This document shows positions 45,819-53,806 of a stretch of DNA of 64,000 bases, in pieces. A program made the position numbers and the translations under genes. The DNA is from Thioclava sediminum (lineage in GTDB: Bacteria > Pseudomonadota > Alphaproteobacteria > Rhodobacterales > Rhodobacteraceae). The notes below the pieces were generated by a model. That model did no database searches, was not told the DNA's origin, and saw only the letters and a program-made list of their open reading frames with translations. The stretch is from NCBI RefSeq assembly GCF_002020355.1, contig NZ_MPZV01000001.1:744001-808000 (forward strand), written 5' to 3'. Each line of letters opens with the position of its first letter. The first letter of the stretch is position 1.

Positions 45819-46751
45819 ATGACCAGGACCTTCATGACCCGCCGTGCAGCACTGAAAACCGCCGCTTTCCTGCCCGCCGCCCCCGCGCTTCTGACCGGGA
45901 CCGGCGCCGCCGCGCAAAGCTCGAACGAAGCCCCGCCCGCGATCCCGCGTTATCGCCGAATGCAGATGAACGACCTGACGATCACCACGCTGCTCGCCGG
46001 ATCGCGCGAGCTGGAAAACCCGCAGACGATCTTCGGCATGAATGCCAGCCCCGAGGACTTCGCGGCCGTCTCGGAAGCCGCCTATATCCCCGCCGACAAG
46101 TCGTTGAATTTCTTCACGCCCACGCTGATCGAGACCGGTTCGGAAAAGATCCTCTTCGACACCGGCCTGTCGCCCGAAGGGATTACTTCGGCGCTTGCCG
46201 CAGCGGGGCATTCGCCCGAGGACATCACCCATGTCGTGATCACCCATATGCATGGCGACCATATCGGCGGGCTGATGGGCGATGGCGGCGAGACCTTCGC
46301 CAATGCCGCCTATATCACCGGCCAGAAAGAATTCGACCATTGGTCGAATGCGGGCAACGACACGTTCGAAGCCAAGGTCCGTCCGTTGGCCGAGAAGATG
46401 AGCTATCTCAAGGGCGGCGATTCGGTCGTCTCCGGCATCTCGGCGGTCGAGGCGTTCGGCCACACGCCGGGCCATATGGCCTTCATGGTGGAGTCGGGCG
46501 GCAAGGGGCTGATGCTCGCCGCCGATACGTCGAACCACTATGTCTGGTCGCTTCAGCGTCCCGATTGGGAAGTGAAATACGACATGGACAAGGAGATGGC
46601 CGCGAAGACCCGCAAGGAGCTTCTGGGCCGTGTCGCCGCCGACAAGCTGGCCTTCATCGGCTATCACATGCCCTTCCCCGGCGTCGGCCATCTCGAGGCG
46701 CTCGACACCGGCTTCCACTTCCATCCGATCACCTATCAACTCAACGTTTGA
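45819..46751 (+). CDS. Tat-exported metallo-beta-lactamase-fold hydrolase
   Basis: 310 residues. Tat signal peptide (FMTRRAALKTAAFLPAAPAL, twin Arg at 8-9) ending near AAAQ33. Metal site THMHGDHIGG (HxHxDH, about residues 146-151), with further ligand His in FGHTPGHMAF, Asp in AADTSNHY and His in GYHMPFPG: the pattern of the lactonase/sulfatase-like MBL branch. Export through Tat suggests folding with metal before the periplasm. Substrate unknown; AHL lactonase is one possibility but not supported by anything nearby. Followed by a strong terminator hairpin. Confidence 0.88.
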   Translation: MTRTFMTRRAALKTAAFLPAAPALLTGTGAAAQSSNEAPPAIPRYRRMQMNDLTITTLLAGSRELENPQTIFGMNASPEDFAAVSEAAYIPADKSLNFFTPTLIETGSEKILFDTGLSPEGITSALAAAGHSPEDITHVVITHMHGDHIGGLMGDGGETFANAAYITGQKEFDHWSNAGNDTFEAKVRPLAEKMSYLKGGDSVVSGISAVEAFGHTPGHMAFMVESGGKGLMLAADTSNHYVWSLQRPDWEVKYDMDKEMAAKTRKELLGRVAADKLAFIGYHMPFPGVGHLEALDTGFHFHPITYQLNV

Positions 46752-46793
46752 TCCGTGATGCGTGCGGGCCAAGCCTGCGCCGAGATATTTCAG

Positions 46794-46824
46794 GCGCGCG
46801 CCCGATCGGCGCGCGCTTTTCTTA
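46794..46824 (+). terminator. Intrinsic terminator after the MBL gene
   Basis: GCGCGCGCC (46794-46802) pairs exactly with GGCGCGCGC (46808-46816) around CGATC, followed by TTTTCTTAT. It sits between two convergent genes. Confidence 0.88.
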
Positions 46825-46884
46825 TATCAGCTCGCTCTGAGAGGGGCGCGCCTGTCAGGGCCGCGACTGGCTGCGCCCCACCCG

Positions 46885-47883
46885 TCAGGCGGCGGCATCG
46901 CCCTCATGCAACTCCATGCGCACAAGGGTCTGGTTGAGCAGGATATAGGCGATCTCGCCGAAAGTGACGGGGCCGGTGAAGCCGCCGGTCCGCTGCCCTT
47001 CCAGCTCGCCGTAGAGATAGTTCAGAATACAGTTGCACGAATATTCGTTGGCACCTTTGCCCCCCGCGCCGTCGGCGAAGGCCTGCGCGTAAGAGCCCAG
47101 CGCCTGCGCCAGACGGTACTCGACCCCTTCGACGACAGGGGCGTAGAATTTCACCTTGCCGGCCTCGGCATCGACCTCCTGGATCGAGACATTAACGAGC
47201 GTGCCTGCGTAATTTGCGACCAGCGGCAGGCGCGTGTCGATCTCGTGCTCGGTAATGTAGCGGGCGAGATTGACCTCCTGCCCCTCGACCGTCGCCACCT
47301 CGGCTTCGAACCCCGCCTTCGGGAAGGTGAAGGTCAGCGCCTCGGCCTCGCCTTGGGCGAAGATATTGAGGATGTCGAGATCGGCCGCGACACCATCGGG
47401 CAGCGCGACATGCAGCAGCACCGCCCCTTCGTCATGCGCCAAGCCCGTCGCGCCGTCGAACACCTTCGGCGCGCGTTTGCCCAGCTCGTCGAGATGTACG
47501 CCGGTGATCCAGCCCGCCAGCGGCTGATCGAAGAGACCGGGATAGCCCTGCCCCTCCACCGCGAAGTCGGAATGCGCCACCGAGAAGGCGGGGATCATGA
47601 TCATAGTGAAGCCATTCTCGGCATAGCCTTCGGAAATCTTCGGCAGATCGCCCACCTCGAGCCAACGTGGCACCGCGCCCGTCGCCCGCTCGAACCGGGT
47701 GCAGAACAGCTTGTCGCGCACCACCGCCCCGCCCTCTTCGGTGACGAAATAGACGGTGGTGCCGCCGATCCATGTCCCGCGCGGGAGCTGCGCCAGAAGC
47801 GCCTCGTCCCCCGCCACGACCATGACGTCACCCGCCTCGATCCGCGCGGCGGCCTCGGCCACGCTTAGCATTTCATTTTTCAT
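46885..47883 (-). CDS. FIST-like protein (DUF6976-type)
   Basis: 332 residues. No signal peptide or membrane segment. The N-terminal half is a mixed alpha/beta region starting MKNEMLSVAEAAARIEAGDV with PRGTWIGGTTVYF; the C-terminal 60 residues read YSCNCILNYLYGELEG, TGGFTGPVTFGEIAYILLNQ, which resembles the end of FIST (F-box/intracellular signal transduction) sensory domains (SCxxR...GFxTxGEI...LNQT). FIST domains bind small ligands and are thought to signal. I infer a cytosolic sensor; no output domain is fused. Co-transcribed with a 69-residue gene upstream. ATG 47883 has GAGGGG upstream. Confidence 0.7.
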   Translation of the reverse strand: MKNEMLSVAEAAARIEAGDVMVVAGDEALLAQLPRGTWIGGTTVYFVTEEGGAVVRDKLFCTRFERATGAVPRWLEVGDLPKISEGYAENGFTMIMIPAFSVAHSDFAVEGQGYPGLFDQPLAGWITGVHLDELGKRAPKVFDGATGLAHDEGAVLLHVALPDGVAADLDILNIFAQGEAEALTFTFPKAGFEAEVATVEGQEVNLARYITEHEIDTRLPLVANYAGTLVNVSIQEVDAEAGKVKFYAPVVEGVEYRLAQALGSYAQAFADGAGGKGANEYSCNCILNYLYGELEGQRTGGFTGPVTFGEIAYILLNQTLVRMELHEGDAAA

Positions 47884-47902
47884 CCCGGATCCCCTCTCGA
47901 GC

Positions 47903-48112
47903 CTAGAACGCCGCGACATCGCCGGCGGCAAAAGCATTTTTCGTCACGAACTCACGCAGCTCCGCGATCTTCTCGCCAAGCGAGGCCGGGCGCGCGGCCA
48001 CCTCGCGACGCAAGCGCGCAATCAAGATCTTCGTTGCCAGCGACGCCGCACTCAAATCGCTCTGACTCGTTAAAACCCGCTTCCATCGCGGATCATCGGC
48101 ACCCGGGACCAT
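47903..48112 (-). CDS. Small helical protein upstream of the FIST-like gene
   Basis: 69 residues from ATG 48112 with AGGAGTGTGAGG just before it; an ATG at 48148 would add 12 residues but has no ribosome site. Sequence features: DPRWKRVL near the start, SAASLATKILIARLRREV and IAELREFVTKNAF, suggesting three amphipathic helices. Charged, no cysteine, cytosolic. No known family recognised. Only 19 bases separate it from the FIST-like gene, so the two make a unit and may bind each other (inference). Confidence 0.7.
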   Translation of the reverse strand: MVPGADDPRWKRVLTSQSDLSAASLATKILIARLRREVAARPASLGEKIAELREFVTKNAFAAGDVAAF

Positions 48113-48172
48113 CCTCACACTCCTTTGAAACAGCACGGGAGAGGTCATAGCGCACCATCCCTTAACACTGCG

Positions 48173-48201
48173 TTGACAGGCGCGAGCTTCGCGCCGCAAA
48201 G
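48173..48201 (+). promoter_or_regulatory. Possible pfkB promoter with a palindrome filling the spacer
   Basis: TTGACA (48173-48178) is followed by exactly 17 bases, GGCGCGAGCTTCGCGCC (48179-48195), which is a perfect inverted repeat with a GCT centre. A weak -10-like GCAAAG comes next. Start of pfkB is 28 bases on. The palindrome may be an operator. The -35 also overlaps TTAA-N7-TTGA (48162-48176), one base from a CtrA site. Confidence 0.35.
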
Positions 48202-48228
48202 TCGGGCTCTGGGCCAAAAGGAGACGCG

Positions 48229-49176
48229 ATGACCTCGATCCTCACGATCACGCTCAACCCGACGGTCGATCTGTCGATCGAGACCCCCGAGGTCGCTCCC
48301 GAGCGCAAGCTGCGCTGCACGCGGCCGCTCACGGATCCGGGCGGCGGCGGCCTTAATGTCAGCCGCGCGATCGCCGCTCTGGGGGGCAATTCCACGGCTT
48401 TCGTGGCCCTTGGCGGGACCACTGGCGACCGGGTGATGCGGCTTCTGGCCGAGGCCGGGATCGCCGTCTTCCCCTTCCCCGCGCCGGGCGAGACGCGGAT
48501 GAGCCTGACCGCCACGGATCAAAGCACGGGCGCACAATATCGCTTCGTGATGCCGGGGCCGGACTGGGGCGCACGCGATGTCGCGAAAGCGCTCAGCCGG
48601 ATCGCGCGGGCCGCGCCCGAAGGTGGGATCGTGGTGCTGTCGGGCTCGCAACCGCCCGGCGTGCCCGAGGATTTCCCGGCGCGTCTGGCGACGAAGATGG
48701 CGCGGACCAAGGCGCGGCTTTTCCTCGACACCTCCGGCGAAGCGCTGCACCAACTGATGGAAAGCGAGGCGAAACCCGCCGATGTGCTGCGGATGGACGA
48801 GCTGGAGGCCGAGGGGCTGGCGGGTCGCAAACTTCCCGAACGCCGGGATAGCGCCGATTTCGCCCAAGACCTCGTGCGGCGCGGGCTGGCCCATGCGGTG
48901 ATCGTGGCACGCGGCGCGGACGGCAATGTGCTGGCCACCAAGGATGCGCGTTGGTTCGCTGTGGCGCCGAAGGTCGACGTGGTGTCGAAAGTGGGCGCGG
49001 GCGACAGCTTCGTGGGGGCCTTCACGCTGGCGCTTTCCCGCGGCAAGTCCTTCCGCGAGGCGTTGCAGCAAGGCGCCGCGGGCGCGGCGGCGGCCGTGAC
49101 CACGCCTGCGACCGATCTCTGCTCGGCCGCGATGGTGCGCCGCCTCCTGCCGCATTGCCCGGTCGAGCCGGTCTGA
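48229..49176 (+). CDS. PfkB-family sugar kinase (1-phosphofructokinase/6-phosphofructokinase-like)
   Basis: 315 residues. Ribokinase fold; start [19 protein letters not shown] is the hexose-kinase subgroup (FruK/PfkB/LacC). The sugar site [18 protein letters not shown] (about 38-55) and the C-terminal ATP site [14 protein letters not shown] with the catalytic Asp (about residue 258). AAAAGGAGACGCG precedes ATG 48229. No PTS fructose genes are near. Because Rhodobacterales often use Entner-Doudoroff rather than classical glycolysis, its physiological substrate is not certain. Confidence 0.85.
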   Translation: MTSILTITLNPTVDLSIETPEVAPERKLRCTRPLTDPGGGGLNVSRAIAALGGNSTAFVALGGTTGDRVMRLLAEAGIAVFPFPAPGETRMSLTATDQSTGAQYRFVMPGPDWGARDVAKALSRIARAAPEGGIVVLSGSQPPGVPEDFPARLATKMARTKARLFLDTSGEALHQLMESEAKPADVLRMDELEAEGLAGRKLPERRDSADFAQDLVRRGLAHAVIVARGADGNVLATKDARWFAVAPKVDVVSKVGAGDSFVGAFTLALSRGKSFREALQQGAAGAAAAVTTPATDLCSAAMVRRLLPHCPVEPV

Positions 49177-49238
49177 GCACTCTGCCCCTTTGCCTCGCGG
49201 CACCTGCGCGTTATGAAAGCGCCAAAGGAGCGCCGCCC

Positions 49239-50000
49239 ATGCTGAAGACCCGCATCATTCCCTGTCTCGACGTCGCCGACGGCCGCGTCGTGAAAGGCGT
49301 CAATTTCGTGAACCTGATCGACGCGGGCGACCCGGTCGAAGCCGCCAAGGCCTATGACGCGGCGGGCGCCGACGAGCTGTGTTTCCTCGACATCCACGCG
49401 ACGCATGAGAACCGTGGCACGATGTTCGATCTGGTGACCCGCACCGCCGAGCAGTGTTTCATGCCGCTCACCGTGGGCGGCGGTGTGCGCACGCATGAGG
49501 ACGTGCGCGCGCTGCTGCTGGCCGGGGCCGACAAGGTCTCGTTCAACTCCGCCGCCGTGGCCGATCCGAACGTCATTACCGAGGCCGCCGACCGTTTCGG
49601 CAGCCAGTGCATCGTCTGCGCGATCGACGCCAAGACCGTGGAGCCGGGCCGCTGGGAGATCTTCACCCATGGCGGGCGCAAGCCCACCGGGATCGACGCG
49701 GTGGAATTCGCGCGCACCGTGACTGCGAAGGGCGCGGGGGAAATCCTGCTGACCTCAATGGATCGCGACGGCACCCGCGCGGGCTTCAATCTGGAGCTGA
49801 CGAAGGCGATCTCGGACGCGGTCGACGTGCCGGTGATTGCCTCCGGCGGCGTCGGCAATCTCGATCATCTGGTGGAAGGCGTGACCAAGGGCGGGGCTTC
49901 GGCCGTTCTCGCCGCCTCGATCTTCCACTTCGGCGAATACACGATCCGCGAGGCCAAGGAATACATGGCCGCCGCGGGCATTCCGATGAGGCTGCAATGA
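49239..50000 (+). CDS. hisF: Imidazole glycerol phosphate synthase, cyclase subunit
   Basis: 253 residues. (beta/alpha)8 barrel partner of HisH. Catalytic Asp11 in [16 protein letters not shown], second catalytic Asp in [11 protein letters not shown] (about 130), GGGVRTHED and ASGGVGN at the phosphate sites. ATG 49239 follows AAAGGAG. The stop overlaps the hisE start by four bases (ATGA). Confidence 0.97.
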   Translation: MLKTRIIPCLDVADGRVVKGVNFVNLIDAGDPVEAAKAYDAAGADELCFLDIHATHENRGTMFDLVTRTAEQCFMPLTVGGGVRTHEDVRALLLAGADKVSFNSAAVADPNVITEAADRFGSQCIVCAIDAKTVEPGRWEIFTHGGRKPTGIDAVEFARTVTAKGAGEILLTSMDRDGTRAGFNLELTKAISDAVDVPVIASGGVGNLDHLVEGVTKGGASAVLAASIFHFGEYTIREAKEYMAAAGIPMRLQ

Positions 50001-50308
50001 GCATTCTGGACCAACTCGCCGCGACCATCGAGAGCCGTAAAGGCGCCGATCCCGACACGTCGTGGACCGCGAAGCTGCTGGCCAAGGGCCCGGAGAAATG
50101 CGCCGAGAAATTCGGCGAGGAAGCGGTGGAAGCGATCATCGCCGCGGCCAAGAACGACCGCGAAAATCTGACTTATGAGGCGGCGGATGTGCTCTATCAC
50201 CTCTTGGTGATGCTGGCGGCGCGCGACGTGAAGCTGGACGATGTGCTCGCCGAACTGGAGCGCCGCGAAGGAACCTCCGGCATCGCCGAGAAAGCGGCCC
50301 GCAGTTAA
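49997..50308 (+). CDS. hisE: Phosphoribosyl-ATP pyrophosphatase
   Basis: 103 residues. Second step of histidine synthesis. All-alpha MazG-like fold with the metal-binding [14 protein letters not shown] and [14 protein letters not shown] motifs. Coupled to hisF by a four-base overlap. An inverted-repeat copy begins at the base after its stop codon. Confidence 0.97.
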   Translation: MSILDQLAATIESRKGADPDTSWTAKLLAKGPEKCAEKFGEEAVEAIIAAAKNDRENLTYEAADVLYHLLVMLAARDVKLDDVLAELERREGTSGIAEKAARS

Positions 50309-50440
50309 GGGGCGCTGCCCCTCTGCCTTGCGGCATTCACCCCGGGATATTTCTCAAGAGCGAAGGCGCGGTCCGTGCCTGTCTTCGCTCATGCCGAAAT
50401 ATCCCGGGGGTGAGGGCTGCGCCCGAGGGGGCTGGCCCCC
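50309..50440. repeat. Dispersed inverted-repeat element, copy C
   Basis: Outer arms GGGGCGCTGCCCC (50309-50321) and GGGGGCTGGCCCCC (50427-50440, imperfect); inner arms CCCCGGGATATTT (50340-50352) and AAATATCCCGGGG (50397-50409) exact; GAGCGAAG/CTTCGCTC near the centre. All centre on 50374-50375. The first base follows the hisE TAA directly, with only 50 bases to the next gene start. Confidence 0.85.
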
Positions 50441-50490
50441 TTTCCCCGCGCGAACCGCGTGCTAGCTGGCCTCTCAAACAGGAGGCTTTC

Positions 50491-51522
50491 ATGGCACAGA
50501 CGACCGACACCAACCGCAAGATCATCCTCGCCGAACGCCCGAAAGGCGCGCCGGACGAAAATACGCTGAAGCTCGAGACAGAGGCCGTGCCGCAACCCGG
50601 CAAAGGCGAGATGCTGCTGCGCACCGTCTGGTTGTCGCTCGACCCCTATATGCGCGGGCGGATGTCGGATGCGAAATCCTACGCAACCCCGGTCGAGATC
50701 GGCGGCGTGATGACCGGTCAGGTCGTGGCCGAGGTCATGGAGAGCGATGTCGCGGGCTTCTCGAAGGGCGATTATGTGCTCTCGCCCTCGGGCTGGCAGG
50801 ACTTCTTCGTCTCGGATGGCACGCAAGTGCTCAATCTCGGGCCGGAGCCGGAGAACCCGAGTTGGGCCTTGGGTATTCTGGGGATGCCGGGCTACACGGC
50901 CTATGCGGGCCTGCTGAAGATCGGCGAGCCGAAACCGGGCGAGACGGTGGTGGTTGCGGCCGCCTCCGGGCCGGTCGGCGCGACGGTCGGCCAGATCGCC
51001 AAGATCAAGGGCTGCCGCGTCGTCGGCGTCGCGGGCGGGGCCGAGAAATGCGCCCATGTCACCGACACGCTGGGGTTTGACGCCTGCATCGACCACCGCG
51101 CCGAGGATTTCGACGAGCAACTGGCCGCAGCCTGCCCCGACGGGATCGACGTCTATTTCGAGAATGTCGGCGGCAAGGTGCTCTACGGCGTACTGCCACT
51201 GCTCAACCCCTTCGCGCGGATGCCGGTCTGCGGCATGGTCGCGTGGTATAACCTGCAAGGCCTGCCCGAGGGGCCCGATCACGGCCCGCAGATCCTCTCG
51301 ACGATCCTGCGCATGAAGGTGAAGGTGCAGGGCTTCATCATCTTCGACAGCTTCCCGATCGAGCTCTATCAGGAATTCTCCGAAGCGATGACCGGCTGGC
51401 TGAAAGAGGGCAAGGTTCAGTACAAGGAGCAGGTGGTGGAAGGCCTCGAAGCCGCGCCGCAGGGGCTCTACGACCTGCTGGAGGGCCGCAATTTCGGCAA
51501 GATGGTCGTGAAAGTCGGCTAA
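50491..51522 (+). CDS. NADP-dependent oxidoreductase, MDR superfamily (CurA/leukotriene B4 dehydrogenase type)
   Basis: 343 residues. Zinc-free medium-chain reductase. Opening with RTVWLSLDPYMRGRM typical of this branch; Rossmann segment VVVAAASGPVGATVGQIAKIKGCRVVG (about 148-175) and DGIDVYFENVGGKVL, ending NFGKMVVKVG. Family members reduce the alkene bond of enones and related aldehydes. Strong AGGAGG site before ATG 50491. Stands alone between copy C of the repeat and terB. Confidence 0.92.
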   Translation: MAQTTDTNRKIILAERPKGAPDENTLKLETEAVPQPGKGEMLLRTVWLSLDPYMRGRMSDAKSYATPVEIGGVMTGQVVAEVMESDVAGFSKGDYVLSPSGWQDFFVSDGTQVLNLGPEPENPSWALGILGMPGYTAYAGLLKIGEPKPGETVVVAAASGPVGATVGQIAKIKGCRVVGVAGGAEKCAHVTDTLGFDACIDHRAEDFDEQLAAACPDGIDVYFENVGGKVLYGVLPLLNPFARMPVCGMVAWYNLQGLPEGPDHGPQILSTILRMKVKVQGFIIFDSFPIELYQEFSEAMTGWLKEGKVQYKEQVVEGLEAAPQGLYDLLEGRNFGKMVVKVG

Positions 51523-51588
51523 AAGCGAGACAGGCGCGCAGGGCTTTCGCATCCGTGACTTGCCCTGCGCCGCGCATCGCTTATCTCT

Positions 51589-52038
51589 ATGCCTATGTTT
51601 GGACGCCTCTTCGATATGCTCAACGATCCCGCCCCCGATCCGATGGAGGGGGCCGATCGCGAATTGGCGCTTGGCGCACTTCTGGTGCGGCTCGCGCGGT
51701 CGGATGAAAACTATACCGAAGAGGAGAAAACCCGGATCGACCGGGTTCTCGCTCAGCGCAACGGGCTCTCGGGCTTCGAAGCGACCGAGATGCGCAAGCG
51801 CGCCGAAGAGGTCGAGGCGGGCGCGCCCGACACGGTCCGCTTCACACGCGCGCTGAAGGACAAGGTCGCCTATGAGGACCGCACCGGCGTGATCGAGGCG
51901 CTGTGGGACGTGGCGCTGGCCGATGGCGTGCGCGATGCCCATGAGGATGCGTTGATACGCCTCGCGGCGAAGCTTCTGGGCGTCAACGATGTCGATTCGG
52001 CGGTGGCGCGGCAACGCGTCGAAGCGCGCCGCACCTGA
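51589..52038 (+). CDS. TerB-like (tellurite-resistance B) protein
   Basis: 149 residues. All-helical TerB fold with the acidic motif ARSDENYTEEEKTRIDRVL (about 36-54) and a second half WDVALADGVRDAHEDALIRL; the two Asp/Glu-rich repeats are characteristic. Cytosolic. Often a metal- or chaperone-linked helper; no direct function known. Two ATGs (51589 and 51595) are possible. Unlike classic ter loci, no terC, terD or terZ is adjacent, so tellurite resistance is not implied. Ends in a strong terminator. Confidence 0.85.
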   Translation: MPMFGRLFDMLNDPAPDPMEGADRELALGALLVRLARSDENYTEEEKTRIDRVLAQRNGLSGFEATEMRKRAEEVEAGAPDTVRFTRALKDKVAYEDRTGVIEALWDVALADGVRDAHEDALIRLAAKLLGVNDVDSAVARQRVEARRT

Positions 52039-52055
52039 ATTCGACGGGCAAGGCA

Positions 52056-52088
52056 GCGCGGGGCGTGACCGCTCCGCGCCTGTTTTTT
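52056..52088 (+). terminator. Intrinsic terminator after terB-like gene
   Basis: GCGCGGGGCG (52056-52065), TGAC loop, CGCTCCGCGC (52070-52079; one G-T wobble), then CTG and TTTTTT. Confidence 0.9.
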
Positions 52089-52201
52089 CCTCAGATGCTC
52101 GTGATTTCGGCCCCTTCCCCATCGTCAACCGGGCAGACGCAGTTGCATTCACCGGTCAAATCGCGCCAGATTGCGCGGATGGACAAAGAGAAGCTGCCTG
52201 C

Positions 52202-52996
52202 GTGACCCGAAACGAGCCTGCGCCCAAAGACGCGCCCGTCATCGAAATCCGTGACCTTTACAAGAGCTACGGCTCGCTCGAGGTGCTCAAGGGCGTCTCG
52301 ATCACCGCGCCGCGCGGCCATGTGGTGTCGTTGATCGGCTCCTCCGGCTCGGGCAAATCGACCCTCTTGCGGTGCTGCAACCTGCTTGAAGACAGCCAGA
52401 AGGGCGATGTGATCTTCGAAGGCGAGTCTGTGCATTGGCGTGGCGAGGGGCTCAATCGTCGCCCTGCCGACCGCGCGCAGGTCACCCGGTTCCGCACCAA
52501 CCTGTCGATGGTGTTCCAGCAGTTCAATCTCTGGGCGCACATGACGATCCTGCAGAACGTGATGGAAGCGCCGGTGACGGTGCTGGGCCGCGACAAGGCA
52601 GAGGTCGAACCGCTGGCGCGCCAGTTGCTCGACAAGGTCGGCATCGGCGACAAATGCGACGCCTGGCCCGCGCAGCTCTCGGGCGGCCAGCAGCAGCGCG
52701 CGGCGATCGCGCGGGCGCTGTGCATGGAGCCCAAGGCGCTTCTCTTCGACGAGCCCACCTCGGCGCTCGACCCGGAATTGCAGCAAGAGGTGGTGAAGGT
52801 CATCAAGGACCTCGCCGCCGAACACCGCACCATGATCCTCGTCACCCATGACATGCGACTGGCGCGTGACGTCTCCGACCACGTCGTCTTCCTGCATCAG
52901 GGCAAGATCGAGGAAGAGGGCCCGCCAGAGGCTCTGTTCGGCGCGCCGAAATCGACGCGCCTGCAACAATTCCTGTCGGCCACCGCGCCGGCGTGA
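52202..52996 (+). CDS. Amino acid/amine ABC transporter, ATP-binding protein
   Basis: 264 residues from GTG 52202, the only sensible start giving a family-length N-terminus (VIEIRDLYKSYGSLEVLKGV). Walker A GSSGSGKST (about 50), Q-loop FQQFNLW, signature LSGGQQQRAAIARALC, Walker B LLFDEPTSALDPE, switch His in THDM. Polar-amino-acid (PAAT) ATPase subgroup, like HisP/GlnQ. First gene of the ATPase - binding protein - permease - permease - ligase operon. Confidence 0.93.
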   Translation: MTRNEPAPKDAPVIEIRDLYKSYGSLEVLKGVSITAPRGHVVSLIGSSGSGKSTLLRCCNLLEDSQKGDVIFEGESVHWRGEGLNRRPADRAQVTRFRTNLSMVFQQFNLWAHMTILQNVMEAPVTVLGRDKAEVEPLARQLLDKVGIGDKCDAWPAQLSGGQQQRAAIARALCMEPKALLFDEPTSALDPELQQEVVKVIKDLAAEHRTMILVTHDMRLARDVSDHVVFLHQGKIEEEGPPEALFGAPKSTRLQQFLSATAPA

Positions 52997-53028
52997 ACCA
53001 ACCCAAGAATTAACAACGGGGAACCAAA

Positions 53029-53751
53029 ATGAAAAAACTGATCCTGACCGCTGCCATCCTCGGCCTTTCGGCTGGCGTCGCTGCGGCACAGACCGTCCGC
53101 ATGGGCACCGAGGGCGCCTACCCTCCCTACAACTTCATCGACGATAACGGTGAAGTCGCGGGCTTCGAGCGCGAACTCGGCGACAAGCTGTGCGAGATGG
53201 AGAGCCTCGACTGCACCTGGGTCACCAATGACTGGGATTCGATCATCCCGAACCTGCTCTCGGGCAACTACGACACGATCATGGCTGGCATGTCGATCAC
53301 CGCTGAGCGTGAGAAGACCATCGACTTCACCCAGGCCTATTACCCGCCGGCGGCCTCGTCCTACATGGCGATGGACCCGGGCGCGGATCTCAAGGGCGGC
53401 GTGATCGCGGCACAGACCGGCACCATTCAGGCGGCGCATGTCGCTGAAACCGGCGCGACGCTGGCCGAATACGCGACCCTCGACGACACGATCGCCGCCG
53501 TGAAGAACGGTGAGGCCGACGCGGTCTTCGCCGACAAGGACGCGCTCAAGCCCTTCGCGGGCCAGGACAACATGGAATTCGTGGGCGACGACGTGCAGCT
53601 CGGCAAAGGCATCGGCATCGGCCTGCGCAAGTCCGACACCGAGCTGAAGGACAAGTTCAACGACGGCATTTCCAAGCTGAAAGCCGATGGCACGCTCAAC
53701 GAACTGCTCAAGAAGTATTTCGGCGACGACGCCCTGACCTTCAAGAACTGA
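53029..53751 (+). CDS. Amino acid/amine ABC transporter, periplasmic binding protein
   Basis: 240 residues. Signal peptide at 1-20 (ILTAAILGLSAGVAAAQ). Family 3 solute-binding fold: MGTEGAYPPYNFIDDNGEVAGFERELGD near the start, WDSIIPNLLSGNYDTIMAGMSIT, DFTQAYYPPAAS and ADAVFADKDAL. Resembles HisJ/ArtJ-type proteins for basic or opine-like ligands; the aromatic YPPYNF and DSIIP motifs bind the alpha-amino group. Two Cys (LCEMESLDCTW) likely bonded. Followed by a stem-loop that may raise its mRNA level. Confidence 0.94.
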   Translation: MKKLILTAAILGLSAGVAAAQTVRMGTEGAYPPYNFIDDNGEVAGFERELGDKLCEMESLDCTWVTNDWDSIIPNLLSGNYDTIMAGMSITAEREKTIDFTQAYYPPAASSYMAMDPGADLKGGVIAAQTGTIQAAHVAETGATLAEYATLDDTIAAVKNGEADAVFADKDALKPFAGQDNMEFVGDDVQLGKGIGIGLRKSDTELKDKFNDGISKLKADGTLNELLKKYFGDDALTFKN

Positions 53752-53763
53752 TCCAGAAAACGA

Positions 53764-53791
53764 GGCCGGGGCGGCATGAGCCGCTCCGGTC
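53764..53791 (+). other. Intercistronic stem-loop after the binding-protein gene
   Basis: CCGGGGCGGC (53766-53775), ATGA loop, GCCGCTCCGG (53780-53789), with two further outer pairs possible. No T-run follows. Such hairpins commonly protect the upstream mRNA so that binding protein outnumbers permease. Confidence 0.6.
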
Positions 53792-53806
53792 CCGACCGAA
53801 AGTCCG

